Below are positions 1 through 11,489 of a stretch of 64,000 bases of DNA, piece after piece (position 1 is the first letter of the stretch; each line of letters starts with the position of its first letter). Source of the DNA: Rhexocercosporidium sp. MPI-PUGE-AT-0058 (lineage: Eukaryota > Ascomycota > Leotiomycetes > Helotiales); the NCBI GenBank assembly GCA_020746875.1, contig JAGTJL010000018.1, positions 62,001-126,000 on the forward strand, in the 5' to 3' direction. A program made the translations under genes and the position numbers. The notes beneath the pieces were generated by a model that did no database searches, was not told the DNA's origin, and saw only the letters and a program-made list of their open reading frames with translations.

Positions 1-995
1 CATCACTCTTTTACCCCCTTATCAAACATCACCACCGATCTCTCACCTGACCAAAGGCCGGAACGTATTTACTACTCATACACTCCAACCTCAAGAAGAG
101 TATCCCTGCTATGCCATCCAATACATCTAAGCCGAACCTAAGCTGAACCTAAGCCAAAACATTCATTTTATTACCGTACCAGTCGGGGAATCTCAAGTAA
201 AAATAAAATAAAATAAGAATAAGAACACAGATCCAGCAAGTAAAGAGCAATTAAAGAAGCCAATCTAAGGTCACTTAGAAAACGCTAATACTATGCAATA
301 ATACAAACACAGAAAACAGATACTTTCCCACTCAGAAACCATGCTACATCTCCTCGCATCCAATATAACTCGTGCCGATCGGGTCCCGCGGTCCAACCCT
401 CAGCCAAACCCAAGTCAGCTTGTGAAGAGACAAACTGAGCAGTTCCTACATGAGAAACGATACACAGACGGGCACATTTTGTTGCGAGGATTCAAGAGAT
501 CAGGTGATTTAAGTATGATTTTTAAAGAAGTTGATTTCAATGATATCTAAGAGTAGGTGGAAAAACCACCTCTATTTATAATTGATTTCCATTAACTGTT
601 CTGAAAATGCACTAAGCTTAATTAGGTAATCTTAAAGGACTTTGGAGAGGCAGATAACTTTTCAAAGGAAGGAGTTATACCTTCCTAATTAGGAAATAAA
701 GAGACTATACTATGATAGGTTACTTTTAGAACAAAGCTCGTTCAGCTAACCAATCAAACACATTTATGCCAAGTTGAGAAACTACAGAAACGCTACTTTT
801 GATTATAACTCATGGTACTTGCGTTTACTATATCAAAGGTGCAACAGAATGCATTTATTTCTATCGATCAGCGTCCTGCCGTTGCGACGGCTTTGGGCCG
901 CTTGATAGGATTCCTTGGCATCATGGAGGACCTTATTTTGACAAATTTTCTCAAAATATTTACTCTGCGGTTAGATAACGAACTTCTAGCTGGTC
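1..995. other. Gene-free flank beyond the copia pol 3' end
   Basis: No convincing gene. On the minus strand this lies just downstream of the copia pol stop, so it should hold the element's 3' untranslated part and possibly a 3' LTR. No second LTR copy is present in the window to define its ends. Short hairpins are visible near 556-575 (GGTGGAAAAACCACC) and near 668-690 (AAGGAGTTATACCTT). A 69-codon ORF at 341-550 has no recognisable family. Confidence 0.4.
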
Positions 996-3933
996 TCAAC
1001 AACATCTACAGAGCAAGGAGGCAATGCTCTCTAGCCCCAGGTGTTTTATAAACGCCGCGTGTTTTTGGCGTTCAGGGGCTTGGTAAACCCGTCTGCAGGC
1101 ACCTCTTCTATCTTGATCCATTGCACTTTGAGTGCTTTCTTTTCCACTTCTTGACGGAGCCAATGTTAGTGAATGTCAATGTGCTTGAGTTGCGTGACTA
1201 GTTTGGGCGACTCCTTAATCATGAGTCGTACGGTCTGAAGGTTGTCACACTTGATTGTGATCTCCTCGTCCAAGTCAAGTTTGATCTCTTCGAAGAATCG
1301 TTGCCAGTAATAGAGCTGTGAGGCCGCATGTGATAACGAGAGCGGTTCTGCCTCTGTGATCGAGCGAGAGACTGTTTTTTGCTTTGTACTGCGCCAATCT
1401 ATTGTCCCACCGAGCAACGAGAAGTGGTATCCCTCTGTACTCCTCCGAGTTTGGACATTGTCCGCGTGAGACGCGTCACTGGAACTTCCGAAGCGCGGTT
1501 GTAGTGATTTGGCATCGTACGAAATAGCCAGATGTCTGGTTCCGTACAAATATCGAAGAACTCGATCCGCAGCTTCGTGGTGTTTTGGTCCGGGGTTTGT
1601 CATGAAATCTGCTAGCTTTTGACTTGAAAATGCAATATCCGGACGAGTAACTACTGCTGCATAGTTTACGGATCCCGTACGTTGCTGATATGCATGAATT
1701 TCTTGTGGGGTTGCCTCCCTTGTGTACGGTTCAAGTGTTAGATATGACATTGGTGTATCTGGGCATTTGTGAGTAGACACATTAAACGTGGCGGCAAGCT
1801 TTTCAATGTACGAGTCCTGGCAGAGCCAAAGTTTTCTTTGTTTTCGGTCTCTCACAACTCTAATTCCAAGGAACCACTTGAGTTCTCCCATTTCCTTGAG
1901 TTCGTAAGCTTTCATAAGCTGTGTACGAAATGCCCAGTACTCTCGATTGTTGTTTGGGTGGCAGAGAATGGCATTGTCGTCGACATAGAAGAACACTATG
2001 AGTTTCGGAGATAAGAACAAGCATTGAGCTTCCGGGACTCGTACGAGGCCTAGTCTCTTGAGTGTCGTGGAGATGTCGTTAAACCAGAGAAGTGGTGATC
2101 TTCGGAGTCCGTATAGTGCTCGGTTTAGCTTAAGAGCCTTTCCTTGCTCTTCAAACCCATCTGGGCACCGTACGTAGATCAATTCGTTAATAAGGCTATT
2201 CGTGAAAGCGCTTACTGCGTCAAACTGGAACATGTCCAAATCAAAGTAATTTGCAATTGCACAGAGAGATCGGAAGGTTCTTGAGGCTAGTGTTGCAGCG
2301 TACGTTTCTTTGTGAATCGAGTGTCTTTGTAAATCGCCTCGTACAACAAGCCGGGCCTTATACTTCCACCCGCCGTCGTCGAATTTGTACGTGAATACCC
2401 AGCAGAAAGGAATGATATATTGCTCTTGGAATTCTTCGATTCGTACGATTTCAAATGTTTCTCTTTCCTTGAGGTTTGCGTACTCTTTTTGTGCTGCTTC
2501 TATGAATCCAGCCTTGTACGGGTGGGATTCCACGTCCTTCCAGTGATTTGGTGCGGTACGAGGTCCGTACGGTGCGGTTTCCGCTTGGGTTTTCTGCTTT
2601 CAGTATTGAATGCTAGATGAAAGGCGACTTTACTAGTCCGCGATTGGAGAATAGCTTCGTACGCTTCCCTTCTTGGTGGTTTTGTGGCCCTTTTGCATCG
2701 TACGATGTTTGTCTCGTCCAGACCTCCACTGATTTCCGTTCTTCTTGGTGCAGAGTTACATTTCGGTACTGCTGCCATTGGTGCAGGTTCTGGAGTCTGT
2801 TCTGAACTTTCGTCTGGTTGCCGGGTCCGTACGGCCGATTGTAATAGGGCCGCAAGTTGTGGTTCCGGCTCAAGAGTTGGATCTGGAGTTGGGAGCACAG
2901 GAGTAGGCTTTTTAGCCGTGTTTTGCGGAGGGTTTGGGTCCTGTGTCTCTTGCCTTTGTTCGTACGGCTCAGATCCTTGATCGTTTTGGCTTTCCGACGG
3001 TTCGTTTTGGTCAGAACTAGTCAAATCCTCTTGCTCTTCGTCCATGTCTGGGAAGTCATTTTCTCTCACCCCCCTAGTTCTGGACAAAGTATCTGGGATT
3101 TCAATGCCTTGAATAGCCCCCCGAACAGTTTCAGGGAGCGGGGAATCGTCGTACGAGCTCTTGTAGTGCTTAGTCTCGCCAAAAACCACGTCTCTAGCCA
3201 GGATAACTTTCTTGAGAGACGGAATCCAGATTCTCCAGATATTTGACGCGTGGTAGCCAACTAGAAACCCAATGTGGGCTCGTGAGTCTAGACGGTCCTT
3301 CTTGTGTCGGTTTTTGATGTGCACGTATGCCGTGGATCGCATTGTGAGCGTACGGCCGGATCGTTCAATGTTGCTATTTAGTTCCTTTGTGTATGGTAGA
3401 ACTAGCTCAATGATATATCCTTTTTCAGCAACCCAGTTATCGAAATCTTTTCCTAAGCCCCGTTCTCCATCTACGCGGATTTCTAAGGGGTTGAACCCTA
3501 GTCTCTCTACGTACGCTGTGAAATATTCAAGTGTATTGAGAAGAGTTCCTTGCCGCTTGTTTGGAAGAACGTACACATGGTTTATTCGTACGAGGTCGCA
3601 CAAGAAGTGTGCAATGATTTCCTCTCCGCTATACCCCTCGTTCATTGGGATCAGGTCAAAATGAATCCTCTCGTACGGTGCAGAAGCTCTGCTCGCGGGT
3701 CGTCGGGAGATGATTTGCTGTGATTTGGTCTTCTTGCAGACTTCACAGTTCTCGTCGTACGACTTGGTTGTGATCTTCAAATCACTCGTTGCCTCTTGCA
3801 AATGTTGGAGAGTACTCAGGCTTGCATGCCCGAAGCGTCTGTGCCACTCTTCCATTGTGCCCTTCGTGTTTTTGTGTTCGTACGAACTAGTAGCAAAGCT
3901 ACTTTCTTGTTCAAGTGGCTGGTGCGAGGTCAT
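996..3933 (-). mobile_element. Ty1/copia retrotransposon pol, 5'-truncated and decayed
   Basis: Remnant of a Copia LTR-retrotransposon polyprotein read on the minus strand. From the 5' side it shows a GAG-pre-integrase zinc-binding motif (WHRRFGH ... CEVCKK, about 3860-3745), an integrase core, the AHIGFLVGY segment, a Pro/Gln/Glu-rich linker, reverse transcriptase with the YVDD active site (about 1990) and RNase H ending in GFTKPL. The first ORF is 2500-3933 and the second is 1166-2533. They are out of frame, so a one-base indel is likely near 2545. The second stops at TAA 1166-1168, but its frame continues for 39 codons with the typical copia terminus to 1046. A further one-base shift in an A-run near 1065 would extend it to a stop at 996. 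Gag and protease are missing and no LTR pair is seen. The integrase also lacks the stretch that normally joins its catalytic glutamate region to the AHIGFLVGY segment. CGTACG is strikingly frequent throughout. The element is dead. Confidence 0.9.
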
Positions 3934-6900
3934 TGACCATCTTACGTATCACATGATGATAAGAATGCCGAAAATCATTCAAGAAGATAAAATATAATTA
4001 TTTAAGCAAATGATAATCGTCCGCATAAAGTCTGTAAATATTCCTATTAGGACGGAGTATCAGATAAGCTCAAGTTTCTACGATTTCCTTAAGGCTTATA
4101 TAAGTATTGTATTAAACTCAGAAGCCCTTATTAAAGTAAGTTTAAGAGAAATTTAAAATAACTAATAAACTAAAATATTATACTAATATATATTCGTAAG
4201 AAATAGATATAGTCGTGTACGGCTTCTGCTTAATTATATAAAACGTACTTCTGTAATAAAGCAGTTATGGAGCTTAATAAAAGGTCTTGGATTATAATAA
4301 GTCGCTCCAGCGGCACTACGTAAGGGTTGTGTTAGTGTTTTATCGGTAACGTGTTAGTGTTTATTAGCGGCGTGTTAGTGGCGTATTAGTAAGGCGTTGA
4401 AAGTATCGCCTAAACTGCCATATGCACATCTGCTTCGGCGTGTGAGCACTATCGCTTTAGGGCGTGCGGCACTGGCTAACGCCGATCTGGTTGCTTCCAG
4501 GGCTTAGCAGCCCCAACACTAGGCTTCGGCTACGGCGCCTCCAGGTATGTGCATGGAAAAGCAGTTAAAACGATAATGAACAACTCTTTATTAAATAGAA
4601 GGGAAGATAAGAAGTGGGATAAGAGATGAAATGCGGACGCTTATAGTATTAATAATACTTAAATATATTAATATATGTAAATTTATTTTACTTTAGCTAC
4701 AGTTTTAATTATATTATGAAACTTCTATTATTGTTATTTATTAAACCGTCGCTTTTTTAAAAGCTCAAATAAATGATTACTATTATTATTCAGCAGATTC
4801 TTTCTTAATAACGTATCTCTTATATATTTAAATACCTAACTCCCTTGTTTCACACGTTCATAAAACTTATTAATAGCTTTCTTTACGCGTAACTCCGAGC
4901 GCTTAAACTTTTTATTTATATAATCTCTGAATTTATTTAAGCGTGTACTAATAGCAGTAACTATATCTTTATTCGCAATCGCTATTTATTAATTCGCCTC
5001 GGCTATCTTGTCGATTATCTATATAATAATATTTTTATTTTCTTAAATTTTGACTAAAATAAAAGCAAATCTATTAAGAGTCTAAGAAAGATCGGAGTTA
5101 TTAAGACGTTAGTTGTTTATCTTAAAAAGTCAATAAAAAGTAATTATTTTATAGAGTTTATAGCCGTTGTAATAATAAACAAGTTATCGTCGGAATTATT
5201 ATTAGTCTTACTTACCTTAGTAAATAATCTTGTACTTCTTCTTACGCTTGACTTAAGGGACTTCGGAGGTCTTAATACAAGTCTTAATAATCCTAATTAA
5301 AGGCTTAATAATGTTAATAAAAGCGCGAGAGTTAAATTAAGTCTAACTGCGTAATATTAAGTATCGAGTATAATATCTAGCTCAGTCGCGAGTTACGGGT
5401 TAAATAATAACTAACCTTAAGAGCTTCTACTAGTTTGCCTTATATATTCGAATTCAGGATTTTCGTAATACTTAAAATTATTATTTATCGGTACAGGTCG
5501 CATCTGTCGGGCTTAGTCGACTTTCTGATTATCAAAAAGACCTTTGCCTTACCTTAATGAAGAGCTCGTGTAAAAGAATTCCGGTCGTTTATAATTAACT
5601 CTCGAGGCAATCGTTTAACGATTATAAACTTTATATAACCGTAATACGCCTCTCGGGCCAGGTTTAGGTTTATATTAGCCTCGGACAGGTTTATAAGCGT
5701 TTATAAAAATAAGACGAAAATTTGCGGTTTCGTAAAGCATTTGTATGCCTTTAAGAGCCGAGTTCAAATAAATAACGTATTAAAATATAATTAATAATTG
5801 CGTCTCAAAACTGTTTCCGAGAGCGTTTAATACAATATTTATCTATCGCTTACTGCGCTTACGGAAACAAATCTAAGTTCTCAGAGCTTAGTGATAGGTG
5901 GTCGACGGCCGTACAACCGTATGTTAGGCTAACATAATACAATTTATAAATACCCTAGCTTATGGCTTAAGGGAAAAAATTCTTAGCTTATATCTTAAAA
6001 ATTACTAAAAGAAATCGAGTATTAAAGAGTTTATTTCAACGCCAAAATAAAGCTTATTATCTTACTAATTATATTGTTAATTATACAAAAAGCGAGCGCG
6101 GATAAGTATCTACTAATAAATTATATATTCGCGCTAATAACGCCGTTATTTCCCGGTCTAATAATAAATATAAAGTGAATTATATTTCTTGCTTTATTAA
6201 TGCGAAGTTGATGATATGAAGACTTGATTCCTAAAAGAAACGATACAAGGCAACGCTCGTATTTAGTAACCCGGACTTCTTTTTTATCCGATTCGATTTC
6301 AAAGTTATAAAATACTTAAAGTATAAGGAAGTCGAATTTCGTATTCTATAAGAAGTTCTTAATAAAGATGCTTTTATTTTATAATATAACACGTCTATTT
6401 TTCCTTTTAAAGTAATTAAACTAAAAGTATCTCAGGAGATTACGACTTTTACTTCAGTTATTATTATAGGAAGATTTAAAGACGCAAATTCAATAGAGTT
6501 TAATTAGTCCGGAATTATTAAGTGCATTCTTCTTATTATAAGCTAAACTACTCTAATTATTATAGTAAAGCTATTTACGACATTTACAAAAACTGCAACT
6601 TCGATAATCTTTTTTATATTAATTCTTAGTCTTATAAGTCGTACGGACTCTGCCGTGTTAATGCTGAGCGCTAGCGTTCCATCAAGCGTCCGGTCCGTGT
6701 TAATATCAACTATAAGTATTTTACCCGAAGTCTAAATTATAATATCGATATTAACTGACGGCACCCGCACTGACGTGATAACTTTCACCTCGACCGCATA
6801 ATTAATAAGTAACGTACTAGTATCTTCTACAAGTACAGGAGTATTACCCGAGGTTAAAACTAAAGTAATAACGTCTGTTGACGGGACGCGCATTACTCTT

Positions 6901-7590
6901 ATAACTTTCACCTCTACAGCTTCGATTATTAATACATCTCTTACTCTTGTAATGCCTACTTTAGTGGCCTCGCCTGCTCTGGAAATAACTTCGCCTTGTA
7001 AAAATTGACTGGTGGTATTTTTACCGTATGTTGTGATATTCTTTAGTCTCAGTTTCCTCGGATGCATTAGTAACTTTTAGTACGAAGGATTGTTGCGTGA
7101 ATCCCGGAACTTTTACAAGACAAAATCCCTGTTGTTGTGGGGGGCCGGGGGAAGAGGGTGCTGTTGCACAGTAACGGACCATGTAGCAGGGTCTGCAGCG
7201 CAAATCAGGTTACAATGAAGTATAGAGACTACAGGTTGAACACCCTGTGGGTCAGGCCTTGAGAGCCTGTAGCTATAATGGACGGTGTTGCTTTACCAGC
7301 TGTGTGTGGTGTTAGGGGTGTTGCAATAGAGTTTGAATCATTTGCACCTATTGCTCCAACTAGCACCTTATAGGTCGATCGCCATGAGCAGGGAAGGCAT
7401 GATTGGCGTTCACCACCACCGCAATTCCCAAACCATGCTGAAAGCTAACTCGCGCCAAATATCGGTTCGAACGGGCACAGATGAATTCCCCTATATGATA
7501 TGATGTGACCGGTTGCCATCAAAGTCCTTTTCTTCTCCACCGTCGAGCTGTCGCCAAACTGTGTGACGACGACGATTGATAAGAAAGGCG
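3934..7590. repeat. AT-rich, RIP-like degenerate repeat block
   Basis: About 3.6 kb of strongly AT-rich DNA, dense in TAA/TTA and with stops in all frames. It begins where the copia pol breaks off, so it may be the mutated remainder of that or other elements. A GC-richer island (about 4400-4560) carries near-inverted ends: CATATGCACAT near 4420 and ATGTGCATGG near 4546. GTGTTAGTG is repeated several times at 4325-4385. From about 7070 to 7590 base composition returns to that of the gene islands, and the last part is the promoter side of the membrane-protein gene. No intact gene is seen. Confidence 0.7.
6650..7067 (-). repeat. Degenerate roughly 120-bp tandem coding repeat
   Basis: Within the AT-rich block, a minus-strand frame (6732-7067) repeats a unit of about 40 residues. 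The segment VEVKVI..VRVPS occurs twice (near 6900-6860 and 6790-6755), and a partner of the TSG-containing part recurs downstream near 6720-6655. The DNA shows the same repeat: the word AACTTTCACCTC occurs twice, about 120 bp apart. This looks like a mutated fragment of a repeat-containing protein or element. The family is not recognised. Confidence 0.5.
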
Positions 7591-7597
7591 ATTGACG

Positions 7598-8921
7598 ATG
7601 AAAGGGTCGACAGATTCTAACATGGCCTCCCAGTCGGATGCCGGTACGGTGGTGGCTATTATGTCTACCATGCTGGGCCTCGCGACAGTCACTGTTGCAG
7701 CTCGTTTCTACACTCGGCTCGTGATCATCAAACAACTCGGAGCTGATGATTGGGCTGTGGCAGTATCTTGGGTAAGATTTTCAATTTCTTCTTCCACCTC
7801 TGCTCGCTCGCTTTTATAATTAGACCATAGAAAACTGACATCGGCTTTCCGCCTATGTAGCTCTTCACCCTTGGAGTCGGCATCACGGCAATAGTCGGTA
7901 AGTCAAAACTGTTGGCCCCATGGAAAGCAATTCACTTACTCGTTTGCAGCTACAAAATATGGCTTGGGTCGACACACGTCGACACTAGATCCAGAGACTT
8001 TTGCAGGATTCCTACAGGTACGTACATTTTTGGGGCCCTCACCACCCTCAAATTCTAAAGTAACGTCTCAAGTGCCTTTATGCTCTAATCATCATCTACA
8101 ATTTCGCTCTCGGGGCCGTCAAGGCGAGTTTCTTATTACAATACCGTCGAGTCTTCGGTGTTTCACGAATGCTGTTACTCTGCAATATCGGACTGGGTAT
8201 CGTCGTCCTCTGGAGTCTATTACAAGTCTTCCTAACGGCATTCTTCTGTTCTCCTCCTTCCGGTTTCTGGGACATCACTGGCAAATCTAAATGTTTACCC
8301 GAGCTACCCTTCTGGTATATGAATGCCGCGGTCAACATCTTTACTGATCTCATGATCCTCATCCTACCATTACCAGCTCTGAGCAAATTGAAACTAGGTC
8401 GGACTCAGAAATATGTCCTCACTGGCCTTTTCTCCCTCGGTTTCTTGTACGTACAAAATTCCCCCAGCCCTTCCCAATGCGTCCGTCCATCTTCCATTAC
8501 ACTCTCAGCCAGATAAGATTGCTAACCTCTTCTCCCTCTCTCTAGCACATGCGCCATCTCCATAATCCGCATCCAGACCCTCAAAAGCGCCGCCACAAGC
8601 CGCGATCCCACCTGGGAAAACGTAGCCGCCGCATGCTACTCCATCGCCGAGACAACCTGCGGCACAATCTGCATCTCCGTACCCACCCTACGACCGCTCC
8701 TCGCGAAAGCACTACCGCAGATCTCCTCGCTGCAGTCGAATCGCGCCACCACCGGCGGCTATCAGCGACATCTGGAGACGAACGAGAGCAGGACAGCGTT
8801 GCAGCAGCGGAAGGGGGATTGCGAGTTAGGGCAGTTCGATATGAATACATCGCCGCTTCCGGAGCAGAAGAAGGCTGATATTATGGCGAGCGGTACGACG
8901 TGTCGGGTGGAGAAATCGTGA
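7598..8921 (+). CDS. Rhodopsin-fold integral membrane protein (Pth11-like)
   Basis: Five-exon gene: 7598-7771, 7861-7897, 7950-8017, 8073-8446 and 8546-8921, giving about 342 residues. All junctions are GT-AG and the frame is continuous. The protein has hydrophobic segments spaced as in the fungal rhodopsin-domain family (seven-helix, Pth11-like). It shows the family's typical landmarks: ARFYTRL after the first helix, ADDW before the second, YRRVF after a later helix, and a cysteine-containing loop (GFWDITGKSKC) before the NIFTDLMILILPLP helix. Known members are plasma-membrane proteins of mostly unknown ligand, some acting in surface sensing. The C-terminal tail is polar and charged, so probably cytoplasmic. 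The ATG at 7598 was chosen because the in-frame codon upstream is TTG; a second in-frame ATG lies at 7622. It sits between two AT-rich transposon blocks but is intact. Confidence 0.85.
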
Positions 8922-9913
8922 TTTTTTGGATTTTTTTGGTGGGAGGATGGATAGATGTCGGGAGGGAATCGTCATGTTATCTGTACCGGTTTGTTGTACC
9001 AGGGAAATTCTATATGATCAGAATGAGTCAGTAAGAGTACCGTATTAGAGATTAAAGAGAGAGATCTCCAGTTAGCTTATAGCACTTTTTAGACAGGCAA
9101 TCACTTACAATCTGTGCCATGCATGGTGGCCTTGTTCCTCGTTCTGTAGATTGATACGTAGTATAGCGGCCGACTTGCAAATAATCAGAGCCACGCAATA
9201 CCATCGAAATCTCCTAATTCGTATGCTTTGTTTATTAGTGTTTCCTTTCTCCTATTTATGCCCTCGTCTTTTCGCTTTTTTTTGAATCCTCCTCTCGTTA
9301 TTTCGTTTGATCTGTAAAGTATCCATTATTCCAAGGCTGTTTCCAGTAGGAAAGATCTCTCCAGGTGACTTGATAACAGAGTAAGGATTGAAAGATATAT
9401 TGAGTATCTGTTTATGATATAGAACGCAATGTCTCGAAAACTATGGGATAGGATCGGAGGGCCTAAATCAGTTCTCCTGGAAAGCAAATGTTGGGTTTGA
9501 ATTTAGATTTAGGATTCGGATTTTTACGCCTCGCCTTTTATGAGATGTGCGGCTGGAGGAGTTTCTTGCTTGAAGTCAGACCTTTCTTGCCCGAAGCGAC
9601 AGAATTTCCAGTGCGTACCTGCTGCTGTTGATTCCAGCCTTCTTCATCCTCAGGTCCTGGTACACCGTCCATCACACGCCAGCGAAACGGCTACGCTGGC
9701 GCTCCTCTTTCAACGTTGTCGTTCGGGACTAGACGAGAATGATACAGTAAGGGATGAATAAGGTGAAGTCATACGGGAATGCTTCTACTGACACAAAATG
9801 TGGCAGAGCCTGGGGGCAGAGACCGGGGGCAGAATTAGGTCCGTGGTGGAAAGAGTCCTGGAATCGACAGATTCTCCAAAGGTAAGAGTTGTGGCCACAG
9901 CTCGTGGGCACCC
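8922..9913. other. Intergenic, no gene recognised
   Basis: Downstream region of the rhodopsin-fold gene, with T-rich tracts just after the stop (near 8922-8940) that could serve 3'-end formation. Short ORFs at 9540-9761 and 9729-9911 overlap on opposite strands and show no family features. The right end abuts the Tc1/mariner terminal repeat. Confidence 0.5.
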
Positions 9914-9916
9914 TAA

Positions 9917-11479
9917 CGAGCCCACCGGCATGGGTCTGTGCGCTTCAGGCTCTTCACTTACACAACTAATTCTATCTTTAAATCATTAATTATAGCTCCA
10001 TCAACTCTCCCACTCGACGATTAGAAGCACGATAAAGGCTACGAGATTGCGACTAAGCATAAGAAGATTATGCGCCAGTTATACTGGTTTGAAAAGGTCT
10101 TTATTTACGTATTGCAGCTACGATACCGCAATTCCTCTAGCGAGCCTCTTAATAAAAGTACTATCCGCAAGATTCTTAGCTACGCAGCCCTAGAACGAGT
10201 CCGCCTAAGTCGCAGAAGGCCTGCATTCCTTCTCTTTAATTAAGAGGTCGATGAGGTTATTATATATTATACGGAGAGATAAGAGACTCGTATAATAAAC
10301 TAGTAGAAAATACGACAAGAGCTAGGGCTCGCATGCTCGGTGGACACCTTTCGACGCAGAATGCACTAAAGAAGCTACTATCGCTGCGTAGCTTGCCAAA
10401 AGCCGTACTTAATAATAGCACAAATAAAGGCTCGATATCTATAAGCAATTACTTATATCTTTTGGATAATCGAGTGGCTAAAGATCTTTTAGTCCGACGA
10501 AGTTACCTTTTTAATCGGTGGCTATACGAGTAAAAAGAGAGTTATAAAGAATATTAATCATAACCAGTCGAAACGGTTTTATAATACTTATATTTAATAA
10601 TAATTTTATTAAGGTTATATAACTCCTGTTAATACGTAAGAAGTAATTAATTATAAGTACAAATCGAGGCTTGTTTTCATCGACCGGCTATAAGAAGAAA
10701 GGAGCTTTCTTATAACGAGATTACTTTTACTAATTACTAGAACCGTTTATATAATTAATCTTAAAAGCTTTTGCTTTAATTACTTATACCTTTCGCCTTT
10801 CTATAAAGCCGTTAATTATAAAAGATAATAATATAACTTACGGGTATAATCTATAACGAATTACTGCGTTAAGTTCCGTATAAAGCATAAGATTATTCTT
10901 ATGCCTTATCCTTTTATTTTATTAAATATGAACTTACGAACCTGGAGGCACGGGTCTGTGGTCCACAGGCGGTTTCGCGAGGCACTTTCAGGCTTAGAAA
11001 ACACAAAGTAGGCGAGTTCACACTTAAATATATCAATGAAAGCTTAATCGTTTTACTTTATTAATGAAATATATAATAAATAAGAAGCATGTCTGCCTTT
11101 CTTTTAACTAGATTTTTAAATTGCTATTTTGCGTAAGAATTATAATTTTTCATTTGGCTGTGAAATGCCCTGTGGAGCACAGACCCATGCTTCCAGGTCC
11201 GTTAATTAAGAAGTATTAGCGTCGAATAAAGCAAGCTTTATATAAACGTTAATACCAGCTTACGACGGTTAAGGAGATGCGCTAAGCTATAACTAAAGAG
11301 TAGAAGGCTATACTTTAAGATTGGATCAATTAATTAATTTTAAAGCAAGAGTATCAGGTTAATATACTTATACAGCGCTACGGGTGGTCTACTCTTAATT
11401 AAATACTCTTAATTTATATAAAATTAATATTATTATAGGTGAATAGCCTGAAGCGCACGGACCCGTGCTGGCGGGCTCG
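9917..11479 (+). mobile_element. Tc1/mariner transposon remnant with about 40-bp TIRs
   Basis: Element of 1,563 bp bounded by imperfect inverted repeats of about 40 bp. The left end (9917-9956) begins CGAGCCCACCGGCATGGGTC. The right end (11440-11479), read on the other strand, begins CGAGCCCGCCAGCACGGGTC. Differences are mostly C/T and G/A. TAA flanks both sides (9914-9916 and 11480-11482), consistent with a TA target duplication. The interior is AT-rich, but plus-strand fragments still read like a Tc1/mariner transposase: a helix-turn-helix-like part near 10130-10230, SDEVTFLIGG near 10490-10525 (where the first catalytic Asp is expected), and a C-terminal INQLI ... GWST segment near 11320-11395. 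It has many stops and is non-functional. A 265-bp MITE interrupts it at 10937-11201. Confidence 0.75.
10937..11201. mobile_element. 265-bp MITE nested in the Tc1/mariner element
   Basis: Inverted ends of about 35 bp. The left begins CGAACCTGGAGGCACGGGTC at 10937. The right, read on the complementary strand from 11201, begins CGGACCTGGAAGCATGGGTC. Both continue into TGTG.TCCACAGG. TTA flanks each side (10934-10936 and 11202-11204). There is no ORF. Its ends share the CA[CT]GGGTCTGTG core with the host element's TIRs, suggesting related mobilisation. Confidence 0.75.
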
Positions 11480-11489
11480 TAAGCGAGAA

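Noticed and set aside
341..550. 69-codon ORF near the left edge
   Set aside because: No family features, weak context, and it lies in the expected 3' flank of the copia element.
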